Below the pieces are notes generated by a model. That model saw only the letters and a list, made by a program, of their open reading frames with translations, searched no databases and was not told where the DNA came from. Below, one piece after another: positions 25,008 to 33,411 of a stretch of DNA of 64,000 bases. The DNA lies in the NCBI GenBank assembly GCA_902619925.1, contig CACNFY010000002.1, forward strand, positions 62,001 to 126,000, given 5' to 3'. Made by a program: the position numbers and the translations under genes. Numbering within the stretch: position 1 is the stretch's first letter; each line of letters begins with the position of its first letter. Origin of the DNA: an uncultured Pelagibacteraceae bacterium (lineage in GTDB: Bacteria; Pseudomonadota; Alphaproteobacteria; Pelagibacterales; Pelagibacteraceae).

Positions 25008-25772
25008 ATGAAACTTGGATTTATAGGCACAGGTGAAATTACTAAAGCAGTAGTATCAGGGATAATTTCATCAAATATAAAATTTAAAAGAATATACATA
25101 TCTAAAAGAAATTCAAAAATTTCAAATCAACTTCAAAAAAAAAATAGCAAAATAATCATTGATTCAGATAATCAGAATATTATAGAAAATTCTGATTGGA
25201 TATTTTTAGCGATAACTCCAAATGTCGCAATAAAAATTCTTGAAAAATTAAAATTTAAAAAAAAACAAACAATAATAAGCTTTATATCGACTATTAAAAT
25301 GAAAGAACTTAAAAAATTAATTAAAGTAAAAGCATTAATAGTAAGAGCTATACCATTGCCACCAATATCATTAAAAAAAGGGCCAGTTCCTATTTTTCCA
25401 GCTAATAAAAAAGTTAAAAATTTTTTTAATAAAATAGGAGATTGTATTGAGTTAAAAAATGAGAATTTATCTCTCAATTTTTGGGCAACATCATCCTTGA
25501 TGGCACCATATTATGAATTATTGAATAATGTTTCAAAATGGATTCAAAAAAAAGGTGTAAATAAAATTAAATCTCAAAAATATGTAACGTCATTATTTTT
25601 GGCACTTTCTGAAAATGCATTATCAAATTCTAATAGGGATTTGAAAATTTTAGTAAAACATTCTCAGACACCTAAAGGTTTAAATGAACAAACTCTAAGA
25701 TTTTTGAAAAATAAAAATTTTTATAAAAGCTTAAATAGTTCTTTAAACAAAATAGTATCAAGACTTAAGTAA
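25008..25772 (+). CDS. Pyrroline-5-carboxylate reductase-like NAD(P)-binding protein
   Basis: 254 residues. The N-terminal Rossmann fold starts MKLGFIGTGEITKAVVSGI, and the order of elements follows ProC, including VRAIPLPPISLKKGPVPIFP where true ProC has VRxMPNTP. That substitution and a diverged C-terminal dimerisation domain (WATSSLMAPYYELLNNVSKWI) suggest a ProC-like reductase with a different imine or oxo substrate, not housekeeping ProC. It is the first gene of the liv transporter cluster, ending 6 bp before livG, so its substrate may derive from whatever that transporter brings in. Confidence 0.68.
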   Translation: MKLGFIGTGEITKAVVSGIISSNIKFKRIYISKRNSKISNQLQKKNSKIIIDSDNQNIIENSDWIFLAITPNVAIKILEKLKFKKKQTIISFISTIKMKELKKLIKVKALIVRAIPLPPISLKKGPVPIFPANKKVKNFFNKIGDCIELKNENLSLNFWATSSLMAPYYELLNNVSKWIQKKGVNKIKSQKYVTSLFLALSENALSNSNRDLKILVKHSQTPKGLNEQTLRFLKNKNFYKSLNSSLNKIVSRLK

Positions 25773-25778
25773 CTTTTG

Positions 25779-26561
25779 ATGAGTAATACAGAATATATAC
25801 TTGACATATCGAAACTTTCGAAAAATTTTGGTGGCTTATTAGCAGTTAATAATTGTTCACTTAAAATCAAAAGGGGATCTATCACTGGTATTATCGGTCC
25901 AAACGGTTCAGGAAAAACAACATTATTTAATTTAATTGCTGGATCTTTAAAACCTAATACTGGTAAAGTTTACTTTAACAATGAGGATATAACTGGGTTA
26001 CCGTCGTTTGAGTTGTTTTCTAAAGGTATATTACGAACTTTTCAAATTGCTCATGAATTTGCAAACTTGACTGTTATTGAAAACCTTATGATGGTTCCAG
26101 CAAACCAATCTGGCGAAGAGTTATTAAACGCTTTGTTTATAAGGAAAAAATTTAAAAATGAAGAAGAGCTTATAAAAAAAAAAGCATATGAAGTTATAGA
26201 ATTTCTTAATTTAAAACATCTAGCAAATGAACTAGCAGGAAATTTATCTGGGGGTCAAAAAAAACTTTTAGAATTAGGCAGAACTATGATGGTTGATTCC
26301 AAATTGGTTCTCCTAGATGAAGTTGGTGCAGGAGTTAATAGAACGCTACTTAAAGATTTAGGAACTGCAATCTTGAGATTAAATAAAGAGAAAGGTTACA
26401 CTTTTTGTATGATTGAACATGATATGGACTTCATTAGCAGAATGTGTGATCCCATAATTGTATTGTCTGATGGCTCGGTTCTATTTGAGGGTAAATCCGA
26501 TGAAGTTAAAAATAATGATTTAGTAATAGAAAGTTATTTAGGTAGATCAAAAAACAAGTAA
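25779..26561 (+). CDS. livG: Branched-chain amino-acid-type ABC transporter ATPase (LivG)
   Basis: The track start at 25776 is a TTG immediately before an ATG at 25779 (MSNTEYILD), which is preferred; 260 residues. Walker A GPNGSGKTT, signature LSGGQKKLLELGR, Walker B KLVLLDEVGAGV and the H-loop IEHDMDF are present. The long insertion after the Walker A region (TFQIAHEFANLTVIENLMMVP) is the LivG hallmark. It energises the two-permease HAAT transporter encoded downstream (livF, livH, livM). Substrates of this family include branched-chain amino acids, other amino acids and amides; specificity lies in the binding protein at 30130. Confidence 0.88.
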   Translation: MSNTEYILDISKLSKNFGGLLAVNNCSLKIKRGSITGIIGPNGSGKTTLFNLIAGSLKPNTGKVYFNNEDITGLPSFELFSKGILRTFQIAHEFANLTVIENLMMVPANQSGEELLNALFIRKKFKNEEELIKKKAYEVIEFLNLKHLANELAGNLSGGQKKLLELGRTMMVDSKLVLLDEVGAGVNRTLLKDLGTAILRLNKEKGYTFCMIEHDMDFISRMCDPIIVLSDGSVLFEGKSDEVKNNDLVIESYLGRSKNK

Positions 26562-26566
26562 TAAAT

Positions 26567-27274
26567 ATGACATTCTTTGAGGGAAATAATATGACAGCTG
26601 GCTATAATAATGGACCAGATATTATAAATTCCTGTACAGTGAAAGCAGACAAAGGTGAAATAGTTGCTTTACTTGGACCAAACGGTGCAGGCAAATCAAC
26701 TGTTATGAAAGCTTTACTAGGTTTACTAAAGTTAAAAAAAGGAAATGTTTTGATTAATGGAGAAGACATCTCTAACCTTAAACCTCAAGAAAGAGTGAAA
26801 AAAGGAATTTCTTTTGTTCCGCAAACCAGAAATGTATTTGCTGAACTTACAGTTAAAGAAAATTTAGAAGTAGGTGCATTTTTGAGAACTGATAATATTC
26901 AAAATGTAATAGATGAAATTTTTGAATTATTTCCAGTCTTATCAGAAAAAAAAAATCAAATTGTAGGTGAATTATCAGGTGGTCAAAGACAACAAGTTGC
27001 ACTTGGCAGAGCTTTAATGATTAAACCTTCGGTATTAATGTTAGATGAACCAACAGCAGGAGTTTCACCAATAGTTATGGATGAACTTTTTGAACATATA
27101 ATTAAAATAAAAAAAACGAATGTTGCTGTAATAATGGTCGAACAAAATGCCAAACAAGCATTAACAATATCTGATAGAGGATATGTTTTAGTTACAGGAC
27201 AAAATAAATTTGAGGGTCTGGGTAAAGATTTGCTAAAAGATCCAGAAGTAAGAAGATCTTTTTTGGGAGCCTAG
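26567..27274 (+). CDS. livF: Branched-chain amino-acid-type ABC transporter ATPase (LivF)
   Basis: 235 residues, the shorter of the two HAAT-family ATPases. Walker A GPNGAGKST, Q-loop region VPQTRNVFAELTVKENLEVGAF, signature LSGGQRQQVALGR, Walker B SVLMLDEPTAGVSP and H-loop VEQNAKQAL match LivF. The start is ATG at 26567, 5 bp after livG; a second in-frame ATG seven codons later is possible. It pairs with LivG at the cytoplasmic face of the LivH/LivM permeases. livH begins at the very next base after its stop. Confidence 0.9.
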   Translation: MTFFEGNNMTAGYNNGPDIINSCTVKADKGEIVALLGPNGAGKSTVMKALLGLLKLKKGNVLINGEDISNLKPQERVKKGISFVPQTRNVFAELTVKENLEVGAFLRTDNIQNVIDEIFELFPVLSEKKNQIVGELSGGQRQQVALGRALMIKPSVLMLDEPTAGVSPIVMDELFEHIIKIKKTNVAVIMVEQNAKQALTISDRGYVLVTGQNKFEGLGKDLLKDPEVRRSFLGA

Positions 27275-28285
27275 ATGGATTTTTTAAACGCAATTATTTT
27301 ACTTTTAAATTTTACAATTTTGCCTGCTTTAACATACGGTTCACAGTTAGCTCTTGGAGCAATGTTTGTAACATTAATTTACGGGGTACTAAGATTTGCG
27401 AATTTTGCGACTGGAGACATGATGTCATTTGGAACCATGTTCTCAGTATTGTTAACCTATTATTTCCAATCTATTGGTATTAATTTCGGGATCTTACCTA
27501 CTGCACTTTTAACTATACCTTTTGCAGTGTTTATGATGATTTTTTACATGCTCACCATTGATAAGTTTGTATTTAGTTATTATAGAATTAAAAAAAGTCC
27601 TCCTGTTCAGTTAGCAATGGTAAGTGTTGGAGTTATGTTCGTTACACAGGCAATTATACGAATTATCATAGGTCCCTCAGATCGTAGATTTCTAGACGGT
27701 GAAAAATTTATTTTAAAAGCGACAGAATTTAAAGAGATGACAGGATTAAATGAGGGATTAACAATAAAATCAACCCAAATTATAACAGTTTTAGTAACAA
27801 TTATTGTTGTTTCAATAATGTTTTGGTTTTTAAATAAAACTAAAACTGGAACCTCTATGAGAGCGTATTCTGATAATGAGGATTTGGCGTTACTGTCAGG
27901 TATAGATCCAAAAAAAGTGGTTCTAATTACTTGGATAATTGCAGGAATTCTAGCTACAATTGGTGGAATATTGTATGGATTGGATAAAAGCTACAGACCA
28001 TTTGTTTATTTTAATAATATGCTTCCAATATTTGCAGCAGCAATCGTTGGAGGAATTGGTAACCCTTATGGAGCTTTCTTGGGAGGTTATGTAATAGCGT
28101 TTGCTGAAATTTTTTTAACCTATGCTTACAAAAAGTTTTTTTCTTATATTTTACCAGAATCTTTAGAACCTAGCTCTTTAGTGCAACTTTTATCCACTGA
28201 TTATAAATTTGCTATATCTTTTTCTATACTAGTTATTGTTCTTCTATTTAGACCATCAGGAATTTTTGAGGGTAAAAAAATATGA
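27275..28285 (+). CDS. livH: HAAT-type ABC permease (LivH)
   Basis: 336 residues with about eight membrane helices. Family landmarks are QLALGAMFVTLIYGVLRFANFATGDMMSFGTM near the N-terminus, the EAA-like SGIDPKKVVLITWIIAGILATIGGILYG and AAAIVGGIGNPYGAFLGGYVIAFAE. It starts on the base after the livF stop and its last codons overlap the livM start (ATGA), so the set is translationally coupled. It is somewhat longer than classical LivH (about 308) because of an extracytoplasmic loop around residues 130-170. Confidence 0.9.
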   Translation: MDFLNAIILLLNFTILPALTYGSQLALGAMFVTLIYGVLRFANFATGDMMSFGTMFSVLLTYYFQSIGINFGILPTALLTIPFAVFMMIFYMLTIDKFVFSYYRIKKSPPVQLAMVSVGVMFVTQAIIRIIIGPSDRRFLDGEKFILKATEFKEMTGLNEGLTIKSTQIITVLVTIIVVSIMFWFLNKTKTGTSMRAYSDNEDLALLSGIDPKKVVLITWIIAGILATIGGILYGLDKSYRPFVYFNNMLPIFAAAIVGGIGNPYGAFLGGYVIAFAEIFLTYAYKKFFSYILPESLEPSSLVQLLSTDYKFAISFSILVIVLLFRPSGIFEGKKI

Positions 28286-29649
28286 GGCGCTATTCTAATG
28301 TAATAGCCGCTTACTCAATAATGTTATTTTTAATTATTCTTGTAGGTGTGTTTCAATCTTGGTCAATTGCTTTATCGATTTTAAATTATTGTTTAATTTC
28401 AGCAGTGATGACAATTGGGGCAAATATTCAATGGGGATATGCGGGATTAATTAATTTTGGAATTATGGGTTACACTGCACTTGGTGGCTTAGCAGTAGTA
28501 TTGGTATCAGTAGCACCAGTACCTGAGGCTTGGAGCGCTGGCGGTTTAAGTTTAATATTTTGTCTTTTGATTATCTGTTTAATAACTTTATTAATAAAAT
28601 ACTTAATAAAAAATAAAAATATTGAAAATAAAACATTTATTATAAGTTCAGTAATAATTTCTGGAATAATTATATTAAGGTTTATATCTGCTCCAGCTAT
28701 AGAAAGCATAGAGTCTGTAGATCCAGCTAAAACTGGCTTTTTAGGAGGGTTGGGTTTACCAGTTTTATTATCGTGGATAGTTGGGGGATTATTCGCGGCA
28801 GGTGTTGCTTTTGTAGTTGGCAAAATAGCATTAGGTTTAAGAGCAGATTATTTAGCAATTGCTACATTGCTAATAGCGGAAATTATAGTGTCAATAATAA
28901 AGCATGAAGATTGGCTAGCAAGAGGTGTAAAAAATGTTATTGGTTTAAAAAGACCTGCACCCTATGAAATTGACCTTCAAAATTCTGAATGGTTCATAAA
29001 TTTAGTAGAAAAATTTAATTCTACAAAATTAAATATGATTACTTCAATCTCTGAACGTAAGGATCAGTTATCACAATTGGTAATAGATGCTTCATCTATT
29101 TATGTTAAATTGTGTTTTTCAGGTCTGTTTTTAATAGTAGTTGTAGCTCTTCTAATACTTACACAAAGAGCATTATATTCTCCTTGGGGGAGAAAAATGA
29201 GGGCAATACGAGACAATGAAATCTCAGCAAGTGCTATGGGAAAAAATGTAGTTAAGGAACATTTGTTAATCTTTATTCTGGGTTCAGCAATAGTTGGATT
29301 AGCTGGTGCAATGATGGTTACAAATGACGGACTATTTACACCAGGTAGTTATAGACCAATGAGATATACTTTTGTGATTTGGGTAATGGTCATTGTTGGA
29401 GGTACAGGAAATAATTTTGGAGCAATTCTTGGAGGCTTTGCTGTATGGTTTCTTTGGGTTCAAGCCGCCCCAATGTCTTTATTTTTGATAAACTTTTTTA
29501 CTGCAAATTTACCCGAAACAAACGAAATTAAAATTCACTTAATAAATAGCGCTCCCTATTTTAGATTTTTGATTATAGGCATTGGGCTTTTAATAATAAT
29601 GCGCTATAGACCGCAGGGTATTTTACCAGAAAAAATTGTAAAACATTAA
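28282..29649 (+). CDS. livM: HAAT-type ABC permease (LivM)
   Basis: 455 residues. LivM landmarks are GANIQWGYAGLINFGIMGYTALGG, GLRADYLAIATLLIAEIIVS, SPWGRKMRAIRDNEISASAMGKNV and a final MRYRPQGILPEK. An inserted segment around residues 215-270 (KRPAPYEIDLQNSEWFINLVEKFNSTKLN...) is probably extracytoplasmic and makes the protein longer than many LivM. It completes the transporter with LivG, LivF and LivH. The thioredoxin-like gene follows after 2 bp. Confidence 0.9.
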   Translation: MRRYSNVIAAYSIMLFLIILVGVFQSWSIALSILNYCLISAVMTIGANIQWGYAGLINFGIMGYTALGGLAVVLVSVAPVPEAWSAGGLSLIFCLLIICLITLLIKYLIKNKNIENKTFIISSVIISGIIILRFISAPAIESIESVDPAKTGFLGGLGLPVLLSWIVGGLFAAGVAFVVGKIALGLRADYLAIATLLIAEIIVSIIKHEDWLARGVKNVIGLKRPAPYEIDLQNSEWFINLVEKFNSTKLNMITSISERKDQLSQLVIDASSIYVKLCFSGLFLIVVVALLILTQRALYSPWGRKMRAIRDNEISASAMGKNVVKEHLLIFILGSAIVGLAGAMMVTNDGLFTPGSYRPMRYTFVIWVMVIVGGTGNNFGAILGGFAVWFLWVQAAPMSLFLINFFTANLPETNEIKIHLINSAPYFRFLIIGIGLLIIMRYRPQGILPEKIVKH

Positions 29650-29651
29650 TT

Positions 29652-30020
29652 ATGAAAAAATTATTAATATTATTATTTATACTAGTACCATTTAGCTCTA
29701 ATGCCTTAGAAAAAGAAACAACTTTTAATCATGATTTATTTAAAAAAGCACAATCCGATGGGAAAGTTGTAATTGTAAGTTCTTGGATTAAATATTGTTA
29801 TTCTTGTGCAAGTCAAATGAAGGTATTAAATACGGCAAAAAAAGAATTTAAAAATATTGAGTACTTTGCATTTGATGTAACTAATAAAGAAATATCTAAT
29901 TTATTTGATGTTCAATATCAAAGCACGCTTTTAATTTTTAAAAATAACAAAGAAGTTTATAGAAGTATTGGTGAAACCTCTAAAGCAGAAATTTATAAAG
30001 CTATAAATTCAGTAATCTAA
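29652..30020 (+). CDS. Exported thioredoxin-fold protein
   Basis: 122 residues: signal peptide MKKLLILLFILVPFSSNA, then a thioredoxin-like domain with KVVIVSSWIKYCYSCASQMKVL, a CYSC dithiol motif in the position of DsbD-gamma or thioredoxin CxxC. The later strand STLLIFKNNKEVYR, where a cis-Pro is expected, has Thr-Leu instead. It is likely a periplasmic thiol-disulfide protein. It is the last regular gene of the liv operon; no link between thiol chemistry and the transporter is evident. A tiny ORF begins inside its stop codon. Confidence 0.75.
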   Translation: MKKLLILLFILVPFSSNALEKETTFNHDLFKKAQSDGKVVIVSSWIKYCYSCASQMKVLNTAKKEFKNIEYFAFDVTNKEISNLFDVQYQSTLLIFKNNKEVYRSIGETSKAEIYKAINSVI

Positions 30021-30088
30021 TGTATTATATTTTATTAGGTTTTGCTTTTGGTATATTTATGTATCTAGCTGATAAATACTTGTTTTGA
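30020..30088 (+). CDS. 22-residue single-helix membrane peptide ORF
   Basis: Too short for the ORF track. ATG overlaps the stop of the thioredoxin-like gene (TAATG), the coupling seen between many real genes here, and a terminator follows 4 bp after its stop. The product MYYILLGFAFGIFMYLADKYLF is one hydrophobic helix with a charged C-terminus. It is plausible as a small membrane protein cotranslated with the operon, but could be fortuitous; there is no recognisable family. Confidence 0.4.
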   Translation: MYYILLGFAFGIFMYLADKYLF

Positions 30089-30090
30089 AA

Positions 30091-30122
30091 GAAGCCCCGA
30101 ATTATTACAAACGGGGCTTTTA
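30091..30122. terminator. Terminator between convergent liv operon and binding-protein gene
   Basis: AAGCCCCG (30092-30099) pairs with CGGGGCTT (30112-30119) around a 12-nt AT-rich loop, followed by TTTT on the plus strand. Its GC-rich stem is exceptional for this AT-rich region. It sits between the convergent liv operon and the substrate-binding protein gene and may act in both directions. Confidence 0.85.
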
Positions 30123-30129
30123 GCTAAAA

Positions 30130-31320
30130 TTATCTTTGTTTTTTTGTCTTAAATTTTCCGCCTTTTATCTCTTTTTCTAAGAAAGAACCAAAAGCTTCTC
30201 CAACTTCAGTAAACTCTACACCAGTTGCTCCCTCATAATTTACTGCTTTACCTTTTGATAATAAATCAAGAGCTTTTCCTAATTCACCTGGATATATTTT
30301 TTTTCCGGGTGCGTTAGCGACATCCATAACATTTGCTTGAATTGTTGCTCTATCTGCTTTACCACCTGCTTGCATAGCAAGAGTAATCAATGCAGCGGCA
30401 TCATATGACTCACCAGTGTAAGGTCCAGAAGAGTCTATTCCACCAGCTTTTGCAACTTCTGAAAATTTACCAGCTCCTTTACCTGTCGAGCCTGGTAAAG
30501 ATCCAAACGATTTGTTTAAATCTTTCCCAAATCTATCAGTTAAAGAATCACCAATCATACCATCAGACAATACAAAAGTATCGAAAGATCCTGAATCAAG
30601 TGAACCTTGAATAATCATACCACCTGCTTGATCTAAATATCCAAGAACAGCTAAAGCATCCCCACCAGCAGAAGCCAGAGTAGCAACTTCAGCTCCGTAG
30701 TCTCCTTTACCTTCTTCGTGAGCAGTAACTGCTGTAACTTTGATACCATGAGCCTTAACTGCAGCTACGTAAACATCAGCCAATCCTTTACCGTAATCAT
30801 TATTTGTATGTGTAACTGCTATTGTTTTAACTTTTCTATCTTTAGTAATATCTGCTAAAACTTGACCACCTCTAGCATCAGATGGTGCCGTTCTAAAAAA
30901 ATATCCTTTATCATTTAGATCTGTTAAACCAGGAGAAGTTGCTGATGGTGAAATCATTACAACACCGTTAGGCACTGCAACATTAGTTGCTATTGCTCCG
31001 GTTACACCTGAACAGTCAGCACCCATAATAGCTATCACACCATTTGATACTAGTCCCTCTGCTGCAGTAGTTGCAGCCGCTGAGTCAACGCATGTACTAT
31101 CAGCTCTTTCAACTGAAATAGATTTACCTCCCAATAAATTCCCAGAGTCGGAGGCTTCTTTAAAAGCCAATTCAGCAGAAGCGGCCATCGCGGGCGTTAA
31201 AGATTCTATTGGTCCTGTAAATCCTAGAATTACACCCATTTTAATCGCATGCCCATCAGAAAATGCTTTTGAAGCAAAGCAAGATACAAAAATGAACATT
31301 GCAGAAATTAATTTCTTCAT
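30130..31320 (-). CDS. Periplasmic amino-acid/amide-binding protein of a HAAT-type ABC transporter
   Basis: 396 residues. The signal peptide MKKLISAMFIFVSCFASKAF is followed by a type I periplasmic-binding fold (IKMGVILGFTGPIESLTPAMAASAELAFKEA ... ADCSGVTGAIATNVAVPNGVVMISPSATSPGL ... YFFRTAPSDARGGQVLADI ... AVTHTNNDYGKGLADV ... GESYDAAALITLAMQAGG), the Peripla_BP_6/LivK family. It captures the ligand for the convergent livGFHM genes. Placement on the opposite strand gives it an independent promoter, which suits the high expression usual for binding proteins. The ligand cannot be told from sequence. Confidence 0.9.
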   Translation of the reverse strand: MKKLISAMFIFVSCFASKAFSDGHAIKMGVILGFTGPIESLTPAMAASAELAFKEASDSGNLLGGKSISVERADSTCVDSAAATTAAEGLVSNGVIAIMGADCSGVTGAIATNVAVPNGVVMISPSATSPGLTDLNDKGYFFRTAPSDARGGQVLADITKDRKVKTIAVTHTNNDYGKGLADVYVAAVKAHGIKVTAVTAHEEGKGDYGAEVATLASAGGDALAVLGYLDQAGGMIIQGSLDSGSFDTFVLSDGMIGDSLTDRFGKDLNKSFGSLPGSTGKGAGKFSEVAKAGGIDSSGPYTGESYDAAALITLAMQAGGKADRATIQANVMDVANAPGKKIYPGELGKALDLLSKGKAVNYEGATGVEFTEVGEAFGSFLEKEIKGGKFKTKKQR

Positions 31321-31459
31321 ATTTTCCCTCTAATTTAATAATTTATAAAATTAAAATTAAATCTTATTAATAAATAAATTCAATAGTAAATATATCGCGA
31401 ATAACTAAGAGAAAGAGTTCCAGTTAGCTTTTTGTAATGTATATTAATAAATATAAATT

Positions 31460-32206
31460 ATGAAATCTAAAAAAATCGTACCGAAATATAACAAATTTAA
31501 TTTTCCTAAAATTGGATTAATTGCTCTTGCCAGTGACTATATAATTGAGAGAGATTTTCAAAATATTTTGAAGAATAAGAAAATTGACTTGTTTGTAAAT
31601 CGAATAGAAAGTTTTAACCCTTTAACAAGAAAAAATTTAATTAAAATGTCCAAGAAGATAACTAAAGTAACAAATAATATTTTACCAGGCGAAAAAGTAG
31701 ACTGTGTTGCCTATGCATGTACGTCTGGAACAATTGCAGCTGGGTATGCGGTTATTAAAAATAAAATAATTAAGGCTAAACCTAATTCAAAAATAACAAC
31801 TCCAAGTACATCTTCAATAAATGCATTAAGAAAATTTAAAATAAAAAAAATTGCAGTTTTTACACCTTACCCTAAAAAATTAAATGACGAAGTATTAGAT
31901 TATTTTAAAATAAATAATTTTATAATTACTTCAAATTCTTATTATAATATTAAATCGGATATAAACATTGGAAAAGTTGATGGCAGACATCTTTATAAGG
32001 TTCTGTCTAATATGAAATTAAATGGTGCAGAGGCTCTATTTATTTCATGTACTGCACTACCAGCTTTATCTATAATAGAAAAACTTGAAAAAAAATTAGG
32101 TATAATAGTATTTTCAAGCAACCAAGTACTTATATGGGATACGCTAAATAAAATTGGAATAAAAAATAATATAAAAGGATTTGGAAAACTGATGAGATCA
32201 AATTAG
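31460..32206 (+). CDS. eutA: EutA-like Asp/Glu racemase-superfamily protein
   Basis: 248 residues in the Asp/Glu racemase, arylmalonate decarboxylase and maleate isomerase fold. The two active-site cysteines are placed as expected: VAYACTSGTIAAG near residue 85 and LFISCTALPAL near 195. EutA proteins of ectoine-utilisation clusters are members of this family, and the next gene, starting on the following base, encodes an ectoine-hydrolase-like M24 protein, which favours EutA over maleate isomerase. The precise reaction of EutA is not well established. It is divergent from the binding-protein gene across a 139-bp spacer in which I see no clear site. Confidence 0.65.
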   Translation: MKSKKIVPKYNKFNFPKIGLIALASDYIIERDFQNILKNKKIDLFVNRIESFNPLTRKNLIKMSKKITKVTNNILPGEKVDCVAYACTSGTIAAGYAVIKNKIIKAKPNSKITTPSTSSINALRKFKIKKIAVFTPYPKKLNDEVLDYFKINNFIITSNSYYNIKSDINIGKVDGRHLYKVLSNMKLNGAEALFISCTALPALSIIEKLEKKLGIIVFSSNQVLIWDTLNKIGIKNNIKGFGKLMRSN

Positions 32207-33373
32207 ATGGATTTTACTTTAAAGGAATATAAAACTAGGTTATTAAATGTAAAAAAATCTATGCAAGATAAAGGTATAGATTTATTAATTTCCCACGATA
32301 CAGCTAATATGTATTATCTCACAGGTTATGATGCATGGTCTTTTTATTACGCCCAATGTGTGCTTGTTCATGTAGATTTAGATCAACCTTTGTGTTTTGT
32401 AAGGGCACAAGATTCAGGTGGAGCTTATATAAAAACCTACCTAAAAAAAGAAAACATAATCGTATACGACGAAAATTATATCCATAAGTGGCCGAAACAT
32501 CCCTATGACTATTTAGTTGAGATAATAAAACAAAAAAAATGGGATAAGCTTTCAGTAGGATTAGAAATGGATACGCATTATTTTACTGCATTTTGTTATG
32601 AAAAAATTAAACAAGGTTTACCTAACGCTAAAATAAAAGACTCAAACAGATTAGTTAATTGGGTCAGATTAATAAAATCAGATGCTGAAATTAATTATAT
32701 GAAATCAGCTTCAGAAATTACTGAAAATGCGATGCTTACAGCTATGAAAGTAATTAATCAAGGCGTTAGGCAATGTGATGCAGTAGGTGAAATCCAAAAA
32801 TCTCTATTTTATGGCACCACGGACGTAGGAGGTGAATATGCAAGTATTACCACGCTTCTCCCTACAGGAGCAGGCACAGCAGCATCACATTTAACTGCCA
32901 CACAAGACAAATTTAAAAATGGAGAGTCTACTATTGTAGAGTTATCTGGTTGTGTAAAAAGATACCATTCTCCATTAGCAAGAACAGTTCAACTCGGAAA
33001 ACCAGAACAAAAAAAAGTTGATGCTATGAAAGCAACTATCGAAGCTTTAAATGCAGGTATTAATGTTACAAAACCTGGTAACACCGCAAACGATGTTGCA
33101 CAAGAATTTTGGAAAGTTCTCGATAAATATAAAATTAAAAAGGAGTCTAGAACGGGATATTCAATTGGCATAGGTTATCCCCCAGACTGGGGTGAACATA
33201 CTTTAAATATATATAAAGGAGATATGACAGAATTAAAACCAAATATTACTTTTCATATGATAGCTGTAATGCAATTTGGTGATTGGGGTGTTGAAGCCTC
33301 AGAGTCCATCCGAGTTACCGAGAATGGAAATGAATTATTTAATAATTTCCCCAAAGAACTATACATAAAATAG
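32207..33373 (+). CDS. doeA: M24-family ectoine hydrolase-like protein (DoeA/EutD)
   Basis: 388 residues with the two-domain creatinase/prolidase layout. Family-specific stretches are MYYLTGYDAWSFYYAQCVLV near the N-terminus and SIGIGYPPDWGEHTLNIYKGD near the C-terminus, both typical of ectoine hydrolases. The canonical M24 metal ligands are largely absent (VELSG and YHSPLART where Asp residues are expected), as in creatinase, so a metal-independent amidase/cyclic amidine hydrolase is expected, not a peptidase. DoeA opens ectoine to N-acetyl-diaminobutyrate. The deacetylase (doeB/eutE) and downstream enzymes are not in this window. It follows eutA directly and precedes the PotABCD-type transporter by 38 bp. 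Confidence 0.7.
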   Translation: MDFTLKEYKTRLLNVKKSMQDKGIDLLISHDTANMYYLTGYDAWSFYYAQCVLVHVDLDQPLCFVRAQDSGGAYIKTYLKKENIIVYDENYIHKWPKHPYDYLVEIIKQKKWDKLSVGLEMDTHYFTAFCYEKIKQGLPNAKIKDSNRLVNWVRLIKSDAEINYMKSASEITENAMLTAMKVINQGVRQCDAVGEIQKSLFYGTTDVGGEYASITTLLPTGAGTAASHLTATQDKFKNGESTIVELSGCVKRYHSPLARTVQLGKPEQKKVDAMKATIEALNAGINVTKPGNTANDVAQEFWKVLDKYKIKKESRTGYSIGIGYPPDWGEHTLNIYKGDMTELKPNITFHMIAVMQFGDWGVEASESIRVTENGNELFNNFPKELYIK

Positions 33374-33411
33374 CTTGAAAATATCCTCCACAAATGTTTT
33401 AAAACGTTGTC

